From positions 12,635,004 to 12,699,003 of the forward strand of contig OY987239.1 in NCBI GenBank assembly GCA_963920705.1: a DNA stretch of 64,000 nucleotides, in the 5' to 3' direction. The DNA comes from Odiellus spinosus. Lineage: Eukaryota > Arthropoda > Arachnida > Opiliones > Phalangiidae. The notes beneath the pieces were generated by a model. It did not search any database. It was not told the DNA's origin and worked only from the letters and a program-made list of their open reading frames with translations. Positions 1-12,700 of this stretch are shown here, one piece after another. Within the stretch, counting starts at the first letter, position 1, and each line of letters starts with the position of its first letter. A program made the position numbers and the translations under genes.

Positions 1-69
1 GGCGCGAAAGTGATCTTGTCAATGATGTCATAACGCCCTAGAATTAACTTTTTTGTTAATTTATGACAT

Positions 70-407
70 CAGAAGTAGATGAAACCCTCCTTTGAAGTCT
101 ACTACTCTAATGTTCCATACAGCGCTCCTCTCTGTATGGGTAAAATTCCCAATTTTACGAGATCGGAGTGGTCCTACTTCATACCCCCCTGTCTACGGAA
201 AATTGGAAATTCTCTCTCTCCACAAACGACGACGTTTTTTTGACGAACTCCGAGGCTGCTAGAGATATTCGGTGGACGAACTCCCGCTCCGAAAATATCT
301 ACCGTTAGGAGGCGTACGAATCGCGCTTTTTGAAACTAACCCATACAGAGAGGGGTAGACAAGACCCGGGAGTAATAGACTTCAAAGGAGGGTTTCATCG
401 GCTTCTG
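70..407 (-). mobile_element. MITE A, copy 1 (reverse)
   Basis: One of eight copies of a ~338-bp non-autonomous TIR element. Terminal inverted repeats begin CAGAAGCCGATGAAACCC and run about 35 bp. Inner inverted segments (CTCTCTGTATGGGT and its complement) make the whole unit foldable. No ORF of transposase type. This copy has TSD ATGACAT at 63-69 and 408-414; the left TIR carries a small change (GTAGATG). Confidence 0.93.
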
Positions 408-854
408 ATGACATGTATATATATTTCGAATCGTTTTTTTAACGATCTTTACGAAAATATCACTCAAATTCTATTCAGAACTAACGAAAAAGACGTTACA
501 GTTGTAAAACAAATATTTTTTCAATGGTATAATGTTTCATTATGAATTGGTTGCGTCTACAAAGCTACAATCCCCTTTTATATATAAGTAATCATATCAT
601 AGAGATAATATGTTGCCCCGCGTTGTATTTGTTGCTATTTCGAGATTGAATTGGGTAAATATAGTTATTTTCTAGCAAACAATAATGTCGTATTTGGTAA
701 TGACTCTTGAGTTGCTTTTAAAATTAAAATACAGTCTTGTTAGGGATATAATTTAACACGTAATAAACTGGTTATTTATCTAAATTTAACTCTTATCAAG
801 GCTGCTTGGTTGGTTGTAGGCGCTGTTTACTTTTATGGAGAATAAAGTCATAGA

Positions 855-1314
855 CAGGGTGACCACTTTTCCTATATTTCCTATTTTTTCCTATATTTTC
901 ACCTCCTTCCTATTTTCTCCTATAATTTAATGTCAATTCCTATAATCTCCTATATTTCTACTCAAAATCTCTAGTTAAGGGTAAAGTTCTAAATCATACT
1001 GTCAGCCGTGGCTGGATAAGATTATTTTAACATAACTGTACATTTTCCAGTTAAAATAGTCTGTAAAATTCCATACTATTTAAGCAATTGGATCGTACTA
1101 ATACCGTGTTTAAACCGGTGGTGAGAGTCGTGACGCAATAATAAACATGGTTCCTACTTTTAATTATTTTCCTATTTTATCATATATTTTACATTTATTT
1201 CTTCCTATTTTATCCCATATTTTACATAAAATTCTTCCTATATTTTCCTATATTTCGCTAAGAAATTTCCTATATTTCCTATATAGGATTTTCAAATTTT
1301 CAGTGGTCACCCTG
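855..1314 (+). mobile_element. TIR element E, copy 1
   Basis: Starts CAGGGTGACCAC and ends GTGGTCACCCTG. The interior is rich in the pyrimidine motif TTCCTATATTTTCC on this strand. A 6-bp direct repeat CATAGA borders it (849-854, 1315-1320). Non-autonomous, no coding capacity seen. Closest relatives in the window are at 49011 and 50889. Confidence 0.85.
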
Positions 1315-1360
1315 CATAGACCTTTGGTGATATTTCAAATACTACAAATTGTTTGCTTAC

Positions 1361-3653
1361 CCGTTCCATCATACATTAATTTTCTAGTCCCTGTTTTGAC
1401 CGGCGAAATGAGGTCAAATTCGGTCAGTTCAACATCAGGGTCAAGTTGCACGCTTTCGGCGTTGTAATCGTCCCATGCCAGTACCAAATCATTTTCATTT
1501 AACGTATCTATAAATAACAATACAACATGAAGAGTTAATAACGTTTGAATTCAATTTGAGCCTTTTTCAAAAGGTTAAAAGGTCAAATTTAGGGGTCATC
1601 TATAAAGATCTTACGTCATAAAATATAATTATTGGCTTAAGAAGTTAATTGTATCAAATTAATTTTTCAAACAAGATAAAATTAACAAAATTTTACCCAA
1701 AATATTGTAAATTTATAATTAATTATAATTAAATGACGTTAGATTAATGTTATTTTCTTACTAGAGCAAATGATGAGCGGACAATATTGCGTGTCGAGTG
1801 GGAAGTTTCTAACGTCCATTCTACATTCTAAGTCCAGAGTCAACCTGGGAAATAAAACAATAAAGACAATTCAGGCCTTTTTTCAATGACTTAGTGTCTT
1901 ACAGGTTACAAACCTTCCCTAGTACCGCCCGCTAAGACTGATTTAAATATTTTTATAATCTACAATGAAAGTTAGGCCTAATAAGAGTTATTTTTCATAT
2001 AATCTTTATTAAAAAAATATTGAGGTAACTAACCCTTTAAAATATATGTCAAGACGAATAATCAATTAGAAATACTCTATAGCAAACACGCGGATAAAAC
2101 TATTTCCCCTACTTTAACTTCATTGAATTTTCTGCATGAGATATGGATTTTGTAATTATATTAGATACTGATAGATGGCGACTATGTCTCCATAAAATTT
2201 TATTTTCGCTTCATTTTTTCGAAATGTGATTTTTTTTCAAGAATTTCAGACTCTATGCCAATATAAAATATTATTTTTAAATCCAACAAATTTAAAATTA
2301 ATAATAATATTAAAATTAATTACGATAATGCTACTACATTATTTGGAAAGCTTTCGGACACAAAAATTTTAAATTAAAATTAAAATTAATAGACCAAAAT
2401 TAGTTAAATAATTTTCTATTACGGTTGATAGTTAATGAATTCGTAATTATTCGATTATGGTTTTAAATTTAAAATTAGTCAAATTAACAAGTATAATGAT
2501 GTCAAATTAAATTAATAATTAAAATTAATTAATTTTTGTATCATATAGCTTTCTAAAAAGACGAAATTTGATTGGCTAGTATCCCCTTATCTCTACAAAA
2601 CGCGATTCAAAATGATGGGTTAATTAAATTTTGTACGAAAATTAACTTTAATTACATTACCAGAAGCCGATGAAACCCTCCTTTGAAGTCTATTACTCCC
2701 GGGTCTTGTCTACCCCTCTCTGTATGGGTTAGTTTCAAAAAGCGCGATTCGTACGCCTCCTAACGGTAGATATTTTCGGAGCGGGAGTTCGTCGAGCGAA
2801 TATCTCTAGCAGCCTTGGGGTTCGTCAAAAAAACGTCGTCGTTTGTGGAGAGAGAGAATTTCCAATTTTCCGTAGACAGGGGGGATGAAGTAGGACCCCT
2901 TCTAACTCGTAAAATTGTGAATTTTACCCATACAGAGAGGCGCGCTATATCGAACATTAGAGTAGTAGACTTCAAAGGAGGGTTTCATCGGCTTCTGACA
3001 TTACGTAGTGACAGTCTCAGTTACTGACCTTTTAGTGTAGACCAAATTTCCTTCAGGTCTAAGTAAGAATCTAATATTAGGTAATGGTTCATTATGAAAG
3101 TAAATATTTTTTGAGTTGACGAAGAAAAGGTCCGGTTTCCATATTCGACTCTTGACCACTCGGACATCGTATTTTTCTTTGCAATTGTTTGTGCAATTTG
3201 CCGAAGTTTCATTGTATTTGCATCCTTCCGAGTCTAATTCTTCTCCAGACTGTTCCGGATTACATCCTGGTTCAATTGGTTTGTTGTGATGGCAACACGA
3301 CTGAAAATGCAACCTCGAATCATTCCAGGATAGAATGAATTGTACGTCAATTGTGTATTCCTTAATGGAAACAAATTTAATTATAATCATAATATGAAAT
3401 TTGTAATATAATTACGCCCACCATATCAACATCACTGACTGAAACTAAGCTATTGACGTAGATGCTGACCCTGACAGTGGTTGGGGTACCTGTTAAGACA
3501 TTAACGAGAATAATTAGTCAACCTAACCTAACAACAAATGTCCTTTTTATGCCTAAGTATTAGTTACCTTGTTCGTGATCGGGTCTAGTTGAGGAATCGT
3601 ACGTTGAAAGAATTCTTTCCAAGTCGACGTGAATATGTCTGGCTCTCAGCAAG
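1361..3653 (-). CDS. Cys-loop ligand-gated ion channel subunit, partial (5 exons of extracellular domain)
   Basis: Five exons on the minus strand, in transcription order 3568-3653, 3422-3489, 3029-3360, 1762-1844 and 1361-1507, each with AG acceptor and GT donor and matching phases. They read as the ligand-binding domain of a pentameric receptor: YDSSTRP, then IYVNSLVSVSD, EYTID..WNDSRL, WKPDLFF, and the hallmark Cys-loop (two Cys 13 residues apart with FPLD between) followed by NDLVLAW. Exon lengths of 68 and 83 nt match the conserved exons I recall for GABA-A/glycine-type receptors, so an anion-channel-type subunit is likely; a nicotinic-type one is not excluded. Between WNDSRL and WKPDLFF lies an insertion about 30 residues longer than usual with six Cys. 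The signal peptide exon (upstream, above 3653) was not found. The transmembrane exons must lie before base 1. The 1845-3028 intron holds repeat J and a MITE A copy. Confidence 0.88.
1900..2653 (+). repeat. dispersed repeat J, copy 1
   Basis: About 750 bp of AT-rich sequence starting TACAGGTTACAAACCTTCCC that recurs, highly similar, at 46477-47310. It sits in the channel-gene intron. The right end is interrupted by MITE A copy 2 at the sequence ACATTAC. No coding capacity seen. Confidence 0.85.
2661..2997 (+). mobile_element. MITE A, copy 2
   Basis: Full-length copy in an intron of the channel gene, inserted into repeat J. TSD ACATTAC at 2654-2660 and 2998-3004. The unoccupied target is visible in the second copy of J near 47300. 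Confidence 0.95.
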
Positions 3654-3696
3654 CTATTCAATTAAAAATACCAGCTAATTATATTAATGCTAACAC

Positions 3697-4036
3697 CAGA
3701 AGCCGATGAAACCCTCCTTTGAAGTCTATTACTCCCTGGTCTTGTCTACCCCTCTCTGTATGGGTTAGTTTCAAAAAAGCGCGATTCGTACGCCTCCTAA
3801 CGGTAGATATTTTCGGAGCGGGAGTTCGTCGAGCGAATATCTCTAGCAGCCTCGGAGTTCGTCCAAAAAAACGTCGTCGTTTGTGGAGAGAGAGAATTTC
3901 CAATTTTGGGTAGACAGGGGGGTATGAAGTAGGACCCCTCCGATCTCGGAAAATTGGGAATTTTACCCATACAGAGAGGAGCGCTATATTGAACATTAGA
4001 GTAGTAGACTTCAAAGGAGGGTTTCATGTACTTCTG
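3697..4036 (+). mobile_element. MITE A, copy 3
   Basis: Full-length copy. The flanking 7-mers CTAACAC (3690-3696) and CTATCAC (4037-4043) differ at one position, and the right TIR has GTACTTCTG in place of CGGCTTCTG, so this is an older insertion. It lies just upstream of the first visible channel exon. Confidence 0.92.
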
Positions 4037-4043
4037 CTATCAC

Positions 4044-4504
4044 GGATTTTTCATAAATTATAATTAAGTAGCATTTTAGGAAAGATTGACACTTTCGCGC
4101 CGTCTTTTTGGTTAAAGTACTTAATACAGATGAAGATAAATAAATTTCGTATTAAAATTATGGGTAATTACGTCATATATGGGAAAATTAAAGAGCTATA
4201 TATATTTTTTACATTTTCATTATGAAGGTAGAGGTATAAAATAATGTAAAAAAAATACATATTCACATTTGGAAAACCACGCACCAATTGGAAAAACATT
4301 CACGTTGTATGACGCAATATTATTTTTATTATATATTCAAACAATGTCATGTAATAGTGAAAAAACCTGTACTTCAAGAAGGAAGGATCAGATCGGATTA
4401 ACGAGCAGGATTAACTTCTTTTATTTTTGGATTTCCTACCAAGGAATATTGGCCTACCTATATATTATACGCGAGTGTTCTTACGTAACTTCAATATATT
4501 CTTG
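4044..4504. other. AT-rich spacer with a repeat D fragment
   Basis: Near 4083-4130 it holds a terminal fragment of repeat D (TTTCGCGCCGTCTTTTT, then AAGTACTT). No exon with convincing splice sites was found on either strand. Confidence 0.5.
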
Positions 4505-4511
4505 ATATTAC

Positions 4512-4849
4512 CAGAAGCCGATGAAACCCTCCTTTGAAGTCTATTACTCCCTGGTCTTGTCTACCCCTCTCTGTATGGGTTAGTTTCAAAAAGCGCGATT
4601 CGTACGCCTCCTAACGGTAGATATTTTCGAAGCGGGAGTTCGTCAAGCGAATATCTCTATCAGCCTCGGAGTTCGTCAAAAAAACGTCGTCGTTTGTGGA
4701 GAGAGAGAATTTCCAATTTTCCGTAGACAGGGGGGTATGAAGTAGGACCCCTCCGATCTAGTAAAATTGTGAATTTTACCCATACAGAGAGGAGCGCTAT
4801 ATCGAACATTAGAGTAGTAGACTTCAAAGGAGGGTTTCATCGGCTTCTG
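4512..4849 (+). mobile_element. MITE A, copy 4
   Basis: Full-length copy, TSD ATATTAC at 4505-4511 and 4850-4856. Confidence 0.94.
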
Positions 4850-5413
4850 ATATTACGAAAATAAAAATGATGGTGTTTGATTGAAACAATTAGGTCATCG
4901 TGTCGTGTTGAGTATTGTACTTGGGCTAAATAAGAAATGGGTTCTAGCTTTCTAAACTCCAAAAATAAATCTTACCTCAGATGCTAATCTTACAATTGCC
5001 CTACATTATTCGATAATCCCCTTCTACAATATATATTTACAAAAACCAAAAACCAATTTATAATCTCGAGAACTGAGCTCTCTTCATTTTAGGTACGAAA
5101 GGTATTTTGAATTCAAGTACTTACACGAAAAAGATGGCGCGAAAGCGACTTTATTACTCTGGTGCCAGAATTACGAGCAGATGCTTATCATTTTATTTAA
5201 TTTTAGGCATTAATTAATTACTAAACCCGAAATAATTTAGGAAAATATTTTCAAAATAGATTATAGTGTGTGAAAATTAATATATCAATTGGTTTTTTGC
5301 CCTTTGATGATATTTAATACAAAGAATTGTCTGTGAAAAACAGGAAAAAAATTGATTTTTCGTGTTAAATTTCAATACGCTTGAAACCCCTGACATAAAG
5401 AAATACATTATAT

Positions 5414-5751
5414 CAGAAGCCTATGAAACCCTCTTTTGAAGTCTACTACTCTAATGTTCGATATAGCGCTCCTCTCTGTATGGGTAAAATTCCCAATTTT
5501 ACGAGTTAGAAGGGGTCCTACTTCATACCCCCCTGTCTACGGAAAATTGGAAATTCTCTCTCTCCACAAACGACGACGTTTTTTTGACGAACTCCGAGGC
5601 TGCTAGAGATATTCGGTGGACGAACTCCCGCTCCGAAAACATCTACCGTTTGGAGGCGTACGAATCGCGCTTTTTGAAACTAACCCATACAGAGAGGGGT
5701 AGACAAGACCAGGGAGTAATAGACTTCAAAGGAGGGTTTCATCGGCTTCTG
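5414..5751 (-). mobile_element. MITE A, copy 5 (reverse)
   Basis: Full-length copy in reverse orientation, TSD ATTATAT at 5407-5413 and 5752-5758. The preceding stretch 4857-5406 contains another repeat D end at about 5112-5165 (GATGGCGCGAAAGCGAC) and otherwise nothing recognised. Confidence 0.94.
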
Positions 5752-5758
5752 ATTATAT

Positions 5759-7265
5759 ATTGATGGTAATGCAAATTAAAGCTGGTTTTTTGCCATAATG
5801 TAATGTGTTTGTTGAGCGATTTATTGCGTTTGAAAATGTAATAAAGTCTTTAAGAGTTGTTCACTCCCATTACATTTATGTTAACAACAATATTTGGGAA
5901 TTTTACACACGAAATATTTCAATAAATAGGACTAAATTATTGATTTTTATATTAATTATTTTCAAATTAATTTTTTAACGGTTCTTTAGTGCCATTAATT
6001 TGATTGGTCGGTAAACTCTGTAATGCAAGTATGGCCTTGATCTATATATCTACCCCAGTCGCCAATTATCGTCCAAGGTGTAAAAAAATGGTGTTACTTG
6101 GTAACGCCCTGTAATTTTGGGTCGGGTCCCTTTTGTAATCTTTTTCCATTCCCTAATAGCTGCTTACATACTATGACCTTTTTTTTGTGATCCTATAATT
6201 GCCAACCATATCTGTAAACCTTACCCTTACCCTAATCTGTAACCAACCAATCATTACTAAAATTTATTCATCAGGCAAGTTTATTCAAACAATTTTTGAA
6301 AAACAAATATGCAAATTTTACCAAACCTTGCACATTCGTCAACTATTTGTTTGCCCAATTATTTTTGCAGACAAAGTTAGACGCGTATCTTTCGAGGGTG
6401 ATCGTGTGACCAAATTTGGTTTGCGACTAATTTTGCCCAATTAATGAGGAAAAAGAAGTTGCGCAAATATTTTAGATTTGATTTAAAATTAATTTTGAAA
6501 AGATAATTTCTTTGCAAATACTAATTAGGCCTACTAATGCTAAGAAATCTAATGTTCCTAAAGTGATTTTCTATTGTTACACATCCTCAAGTGTCGAACC
6601 CGACAATAGATTGATAGAAGAATCCAAATATAATCCACGAAATAAATAAAAAATGTCAAATAGATCATCCATAGAGCTATTAATATCATCAACACGTACT
6701 CCGATATGAAAACATCAAATCTTTTTCAAAGAAAACTGATAAAATGTATTTCTATTGACTGTTATCACTCATACAATATAAGGGCCTCTCTTACAATTGG
6801 ACAATTGCTTTCTGACGTCTTACGACCATCAGTTCAGCTTATTATTATTTGTTTCATATATTTATATAGAATCTGCTCCTCCAATAGAATCGTAGAGTCA
6901 ATTTCAAGAGATAGAAACAAAATATTATAAATCATAAAAATAAGCTCGCTTTCACGCGGTCTTTTTCGTAAAAGTACTTGAATCCAGATCAAAAAACTTG
7001 CGTGAAAACGCGACTTGATATAAAACTTTCCCAAATGTCAAGAAATCCTTTTTAAGTTATTGGAAAATTTGTCTTTTGAGGTCTTGACAATGCGGTATTT
7101 TTTTCCTTTAGTCATATCATTATACAAGTATTTTACTGCCGCTTCTTGTTCCACGCGGTCGCCAGCCATAAATTTAATAATGAAAATGTAATAAATTTAA
7201 GCTAGCTCGCCTTTTGCGCGCTTCGTGGTCAAATATTACCATTCTTCTGACATTGTAAGCCATAG
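5759..7265. other. Unannotated AT-rich DNA
   Basis: Short ORFs (for example 6199-6444 and 6706-6930, plus strand) show no recognisable domain, signal peptide or splice context. A repeat D terminus lies at about 6945-7000 and gives the minus-strand ORF there its apparent sequence. I see no gene. Confidence 0.5.
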
Positions 7266-7272
7266 ATAATTG

Positions 7273-7610
7273 CAGAAGCCGATGAAACCCTCCTTTGAAG
7301 TCTACTACTCTAATGTTCGATATAGCGCTCCTCTCTGTATGGGTAAAATTCCCAATTTTCCGAGATCGGAGGGGTCCTACTTCATACCCCCCTGTCTACG
7401 GAAAATTGGAAATTCTCTCTCTCCACAAACGACGACGTTTTTTTGACGAACTCCGAGGCTGCTAGAGATATTCGGTGGACGAACTCCCGCTCCGAAAATA
7501 TCTACCGTTAGGAGGCGTACGAATCGCGCTTTTTGAAACTAACCCATATAGAGAGGGGTAGACAAGACCAGGGAGTAATAGACTTCAAAGGAGGGTTTCA
7601 TCAGCTTCTG
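7273..7610 (-). mobile_element. MITE A, copy 6 (reverse)
   Basis: Full-length reverse copy, TSD ATAATTG at 7266-7272 and 7611-7617. Sixth copy within 7.6 kb. Confidence 0.94.
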
Positions 7611-7617
7611 ATAATTG

Positions 7618-8744
7618 GAATAAGACCAAATACAACCAGAAGTTAATTATATTAGAAGTAATTGTAATAATAATCCCATAAGACAGATCAAATTAACGCC
7701 AAGTTACGTTAAATTAAATAAAACCGAATACCAAAAGTCTATATTTTTATTAAGTAAAGTAAACAACACCCCCGTTCATACCTGATTCTCGTATCTTCAC
7801 CAACCAAGCTGTCATCAGTTTGTCCAGTTGCGATGGTCAAAATTGAGGTCAAAACCCAAAATTGGGTCATAGATGAAACAGTTAATGATGACATTTAGTC
7901 TTTTTAATTAAAATTAATCCTTCTTAATTGTTCTTGAAGTGAAACTACCGAAAAAATGCGCTTAATTGAAGGACTGTCCAGTAATTGTCCTTTCGAATGA
8001 TTAAGACTAATTAGAATTTAATTAGAACTAAATTAAACCATGATTAATTAAATTATCTTGAATCTTTTATAAAATTAAATTGTAATAATTAAGCAATTTT
8101 TAATTTTTATTAAATTTGATTAGATTAATATTATTTAAAAATTAAATTAGGCGTAATTTACATTAGGCAACTGGTTTTAAACTAATTACTTATCTACTAT
8201 TAATTTTTAGTTAGATTTGGTTTAATTAAACTAAATTAAATGATATCGTGAATTTAATATTCAATTTTATTTACTTTAAGTTCAATGGAATTTGTTGTAA
8301 TATTTCAAAACTGAGGCGGATTTATACACAACGTTAATTCGTATTGGGAAGAAAATAGTCCGGGCTAACTAACACTTCAATTATTTAAACTAATTAGATG
8401 AAACTAATTAATGAAACAGTACACCAAAAGTTTGTAAAAATTTTACACTCTGATTTTAAACTTTTTACCGCGAAGTTAAACACAAATTAAACTTTTAGTT
8501 TTCACTTAAGTTTAATTTAATCTTAATTATATCGGACAACGGACTAAACGCTCGCTCGGTCACTTTGAAGTCCAGCTCTCGATTGATCTGAGGGTCAAAA
8601 TCATCCCTTCGCGTAAGGAACTTTCGACTTATAGAATAAAAAAATCGATTTGTGACGTCAGCAAGAGTGTCGTGCTTCAAGGCGTTATATTGTGGCAGCT
8701 ACTTAATAAAATCTTAAAGTGTAACTGTTACTGATATTTCACGA
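7618..8744. other. AT-rich intergenic DNA
   Basis: Dominated by TTAATTA-type runs (7900-8280). A degenerate copy of short motif K (AAAAGTCTAT, then GTAAACAAC) lies at 7733-7775. No gene seen. Confidence 0.45.
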
Positions 8745-8925
8745 ACTCCAAATAGAAATTGAGTTATATTTTCGGGTTGATCGTTAAAAAACGATTCAAA
8801 ATATATATACATATCAAATAGAACAAAATTTACAGCGATTTTGAAAATGAAAATTCCCCGCAATCTACGTCATCATTATAATCGCCGCATCGCGTGATTC
8901 GATATTGTTAGAGCCTACAATTAAT
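8745..8925 (-). repeat. dispersed repeat D, reverse copy
   Basis: Contains the D hallmarks in reverse: TTTTCGGGTTGATCGTTAAA, ATATATACATATCAAATAGA and TTCCCCGCAATCTACGTCAT. It lies about 0.8 kb before the lipase-NACHT-ankyrin gene, so it may sit in or near its promoter region. No effect on expression can be read from sequence. Confidence 0.7.
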
Positions 8926-9706
8926 TCTCGCGTGTTCTGGTTCCCGAAGCAGTTTCTCGAGAAATCGAATCAAATCGATTTGATAAAAGAGGGTTTCGCG
9001 TTCACACGACTAAAGCGAAGCTTTTTGAAATGGTTTAAATCGATTTCAGGCCTAGTATGAACGCGACTATAATACCTTATTACATTTCCTTATTCCATTT
9101 GAATATTGACTTCACGAAATAAATTTTCTTTTATCAATTTTCGTTATTATCTGTTTTTTTCGTACGCCCCATATCATTCCAACGAATTCAATTGTGAAGG
9201 AGATAATTATCTAGTTATATACGCTTACTTTCAATCACTATAGATCATTACAGTTACTTTTAAATAAATTTACGCGATATTGAAGACATTTTAAGCAAGA
9301 ATCCTTTAAGCCTCGGCCTAATTAATTACCTATCATCGTTCAGAAACGGGAATTGACTTCAGTTCAGGTATGCTAATGATATTACTTTGATTCTTACACG
9401 AGATCTGATTGGTTCGTTTAAAATATTGATAATTTAAATCGTAGTAATAGTTAATATTGTCATTGATGTAACTTAACTATTACCAGAAGTCTATATACAT
9501 AAATTTTGGTAGATCTCGCTCAAGAATTAGGTACCAATTTTTATAATTTATAATTATATGAAAAGGTATTTTTTTTTAGGTTTAAATGAAACATAAAATT
9601 CATAATGGCTTGAATTTTAACTTTAACTATTGAAAATATGGAAGGTACGATAAATATTATCCACTATTAAGATTGGAACTTCATTATCTAAGAAGTATTT
9701 GACACG
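8926..9706. other. Upstream region of the 9707 gene
   Basis: AT-rich sequence with no clear TATA or initiator assignment. An in-frame TAA at 9689-9691 lies just before the ATG at 9707, so this ATG is the first possible start unless a 5' non-coding or coding exon is spliced on. Confidence 0.4.
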
Positions 9707-12700
9707 ATGCTAACAGATCCAGGCCCTTCAAGCTCCAACCCGCCAAAGTTGCCTTATGTCAAAGAATTGACCTGGGATGAGGAACTTAAAATTATCAATG
9801 AAAATTTCATTAACGAACTAAAAGAAGAAAAATCGAAAGAACTGCAGTTGGACAGCGTCGAGGCTTTTCCAAAACCCAAGATCTTCGCCCATTTCGCCTC
9901 CAAGGCTTATCAGAACAAGGAAGATGACGAAACTCTCGAACAATTCGAGGAAAGGTTGCAATTACCTGAAGGATGGAAACTACTGACGATGGCCAATAAT
10001 TTCGCCTTTTTGGGAGCCATAAGGGGCTACTTCGGAGCGGTTTTTTGGCATCCAGTCCGTCGTCGGATCGTGATCGCCCATCGAGGAACGGACCCCACAA
10101 ATCTGGACGCGCTACGAGCCGATTTGAACGGAATTCTTCGCAACAAATACGTTAAACAGATGAGAGCCGCTTGCACTTTGACCCACCGAATATTCGAAGC
10201 CGTCAAAGAATGTGAAAAAGATAGAAACACTCATTTCGAAATTTATTTCACCGGTCATTCCTTGGGCGCCTGGTTGGCCCAAGTCACCACGTTCTACCTC
10301 AAGTACATGACGCTGGAAAGAAAGACAATGACCTTTTTGAAGAATCCCCATCCCGATGGTGGACGCCACGCCCACACCGAAGTCTTCGATAGCCCGGGAT
10401 CGAGCGAAACGCTACGGCAAATGGCGAGTGACTTTGACGTTCGTTATTCCGGTAAAAGTACCGACTCGGACCACTTGGACATCACAATCTACCTTTCCTC
10501 GCCCAATTTCGTCAACTGCTGCAACTCGCACGTGGGAAGACTCTATCGCGTTTATCCCAAAATTGAATCCAACGAGTACGTCAAATACACCCTATCTTCG
10601 CATAGTATGGATGGAATTCTGGAAATATTTAATTCTTCGGATACATTTTTGATGAAGGAAGTCGTTGATTGGCCTAAACTTGAACCGTCAGTTTGGCAGT
10701 GGAAAATATGGAAAATACATAAATCAATTTTGGGTAAAGAGTACGAAGACTTTTTCGAGTGGGCCAAAGATTTAAATTACGATCCGAAACCCGAAGACAT
10801 CGCGTTAAAAGTCGCAGCGTCCAAGGACGGTAATGACCGCAACTCTATCTTGGATGAATTCGTGACGATTCGATATCAAACCAAGCCCACCCGCGCGAAC
10901 CAATGCAGCCCGAGTGTATTCTCTGAATCGGAGTTAAAGTTTCTAAGAAATTTCCAACAACTAAAATTTCTACCGAATTCAATTTTTGACGGAGACGAAA
11001 TTAAAAAGAAGACAATTGAAAAGTTGAGGCAATTGGCTCTCGATGATCAGTCCGTCAGCTGCAACGATAACGCCAATATCCGGCAATTAATTCCTTACGT
11101 CAAAACCCTGCTTCGACTTTATCCTGACTTGAATGAGCGAGTTGAATCGGCTTTGACTGATTTCGAGATCAGGAAACAGATTTATCGAGACCTTACCGAG
11201 AGCTACCTTGACAAAATGGAAGGACTAACTGAAATGCTACGGAAACCCGAGTGGTCAAGATTAGACGAGTTCCTAGAGAGCGAAAATCAAGTTTGCCGAG
11301 TTTCGGCAGAGATTGGAACTGATTTCACGGCTGCAAAAGTAATAAAGATCATTTATGCCAAACACCAGGGTTGTACGGTCTTCGCTTTCGAATTGCAAAG
11401 TCTTCTCGGCTTCGAAACATTTTTTCATTTGACAGAATTTATCAGGTCAGAGAAGTTAAATCAGGCTCTGATCTTATTCGAATGTAAATCTGGTTCTTTT
11501 TCAAGTTCAGAAAGTGTAGATTTCGTACAAGGAGTAATTAATCGCGTCGGGGAAAGGTCCGATTTGAAATTAATTTTAATAATTGATAAAAAAGAGGCAT
11601 TTATTTTTAATAACGATTTGGAAAGTATAATTGACGAAGGAATCACGTGGGATGAATTAACCAATGAAACTAAGAAAATCGTAATAAAGAAAGAAGTAGT
11701 TGTATTTCAAGGAAACAAACGTTGCTTGGAAGAACTCCTTTGTCGGACATCGACTAAAATGGATTTAAATCAGTTGGCGGATATTGTAGATGCCAAAACT
11801 CTGGCGAGATTTTTAAGGGATGAGAACGTCATTGTTGGGGAATGTTTAACCAAATCAGGAGATATTTACGTCACACGAAAGTTCAAGAATAAACCTTACG
11901 TAAATGAAACGCTTTTTAAAGATGAATTTCACAAATATTTTAAAAAGAATGATATCATTGCGATTAGCGGGATTAGTCAAATTAATCTTGACGGAATAAA
12001 AAATGAGAAGATTAAGATAATCACATCCGACGAAGAGTTTGAAGAACTATTACGCTCGTATAACGCGGAAAAAAATGTACACTGGTTGAAATACGAATAC
12101 CAATCCAATTCTTACGTCTTCCATAAGACGCGAGGTAGTCTGGATCTCATTCGTAATCATATTGAACGTCAAAAGGTGTTGGAATATTCGGAAGACAAGC
12201 TCTTAGAAATTGACAGAAAAACCTTGATAATATCGGACTTACCTGGAATGGGAAAGACGACTATTCTCTCGGTCTTGGCTGATAAGATTAAAGCGAAATC
12301 CCCCGATCTTTGGGTGGTAAGAGTTAATTTAAACGACTGCACCGAAGCTCTAAAAACCACCACACAATTTAAAACTGTCTCGGACGCTGCGAGATTCCTG
12401 TTGGAACAAATTCTACCTCTCGGCAAAGATACAAAGTTAAACTCGAATTTCGAGAAAAAGTTATTCGAACATGCGTTAATGATTTACGGCGGTGTAGTCT
12501 TATTATTCGACGGGTTCGACGAGATTAGTCCCAATTACGAAGATACCGTAACCAGTTTGTTGGAATCATTACAACGGACGAAGGTGGATCTACTCGTAGT
12601 CACCACCAAACCGCATACCAAACTACGATTGGAAGATGGCTTATCTACTTTATCACACTCGATGGTTCCTTTTTCGAAAGAGAACCGCAAAGAGTTATTA

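Noticed and set aside
3679-4027. Small ORFs in each MITE A copy (MKSTTLMF..., MKPSFEVYY...)
   Set aside because: They recur wherever the element lies, shift frame between copies, and start inside the TIR. Non-coding MITE.
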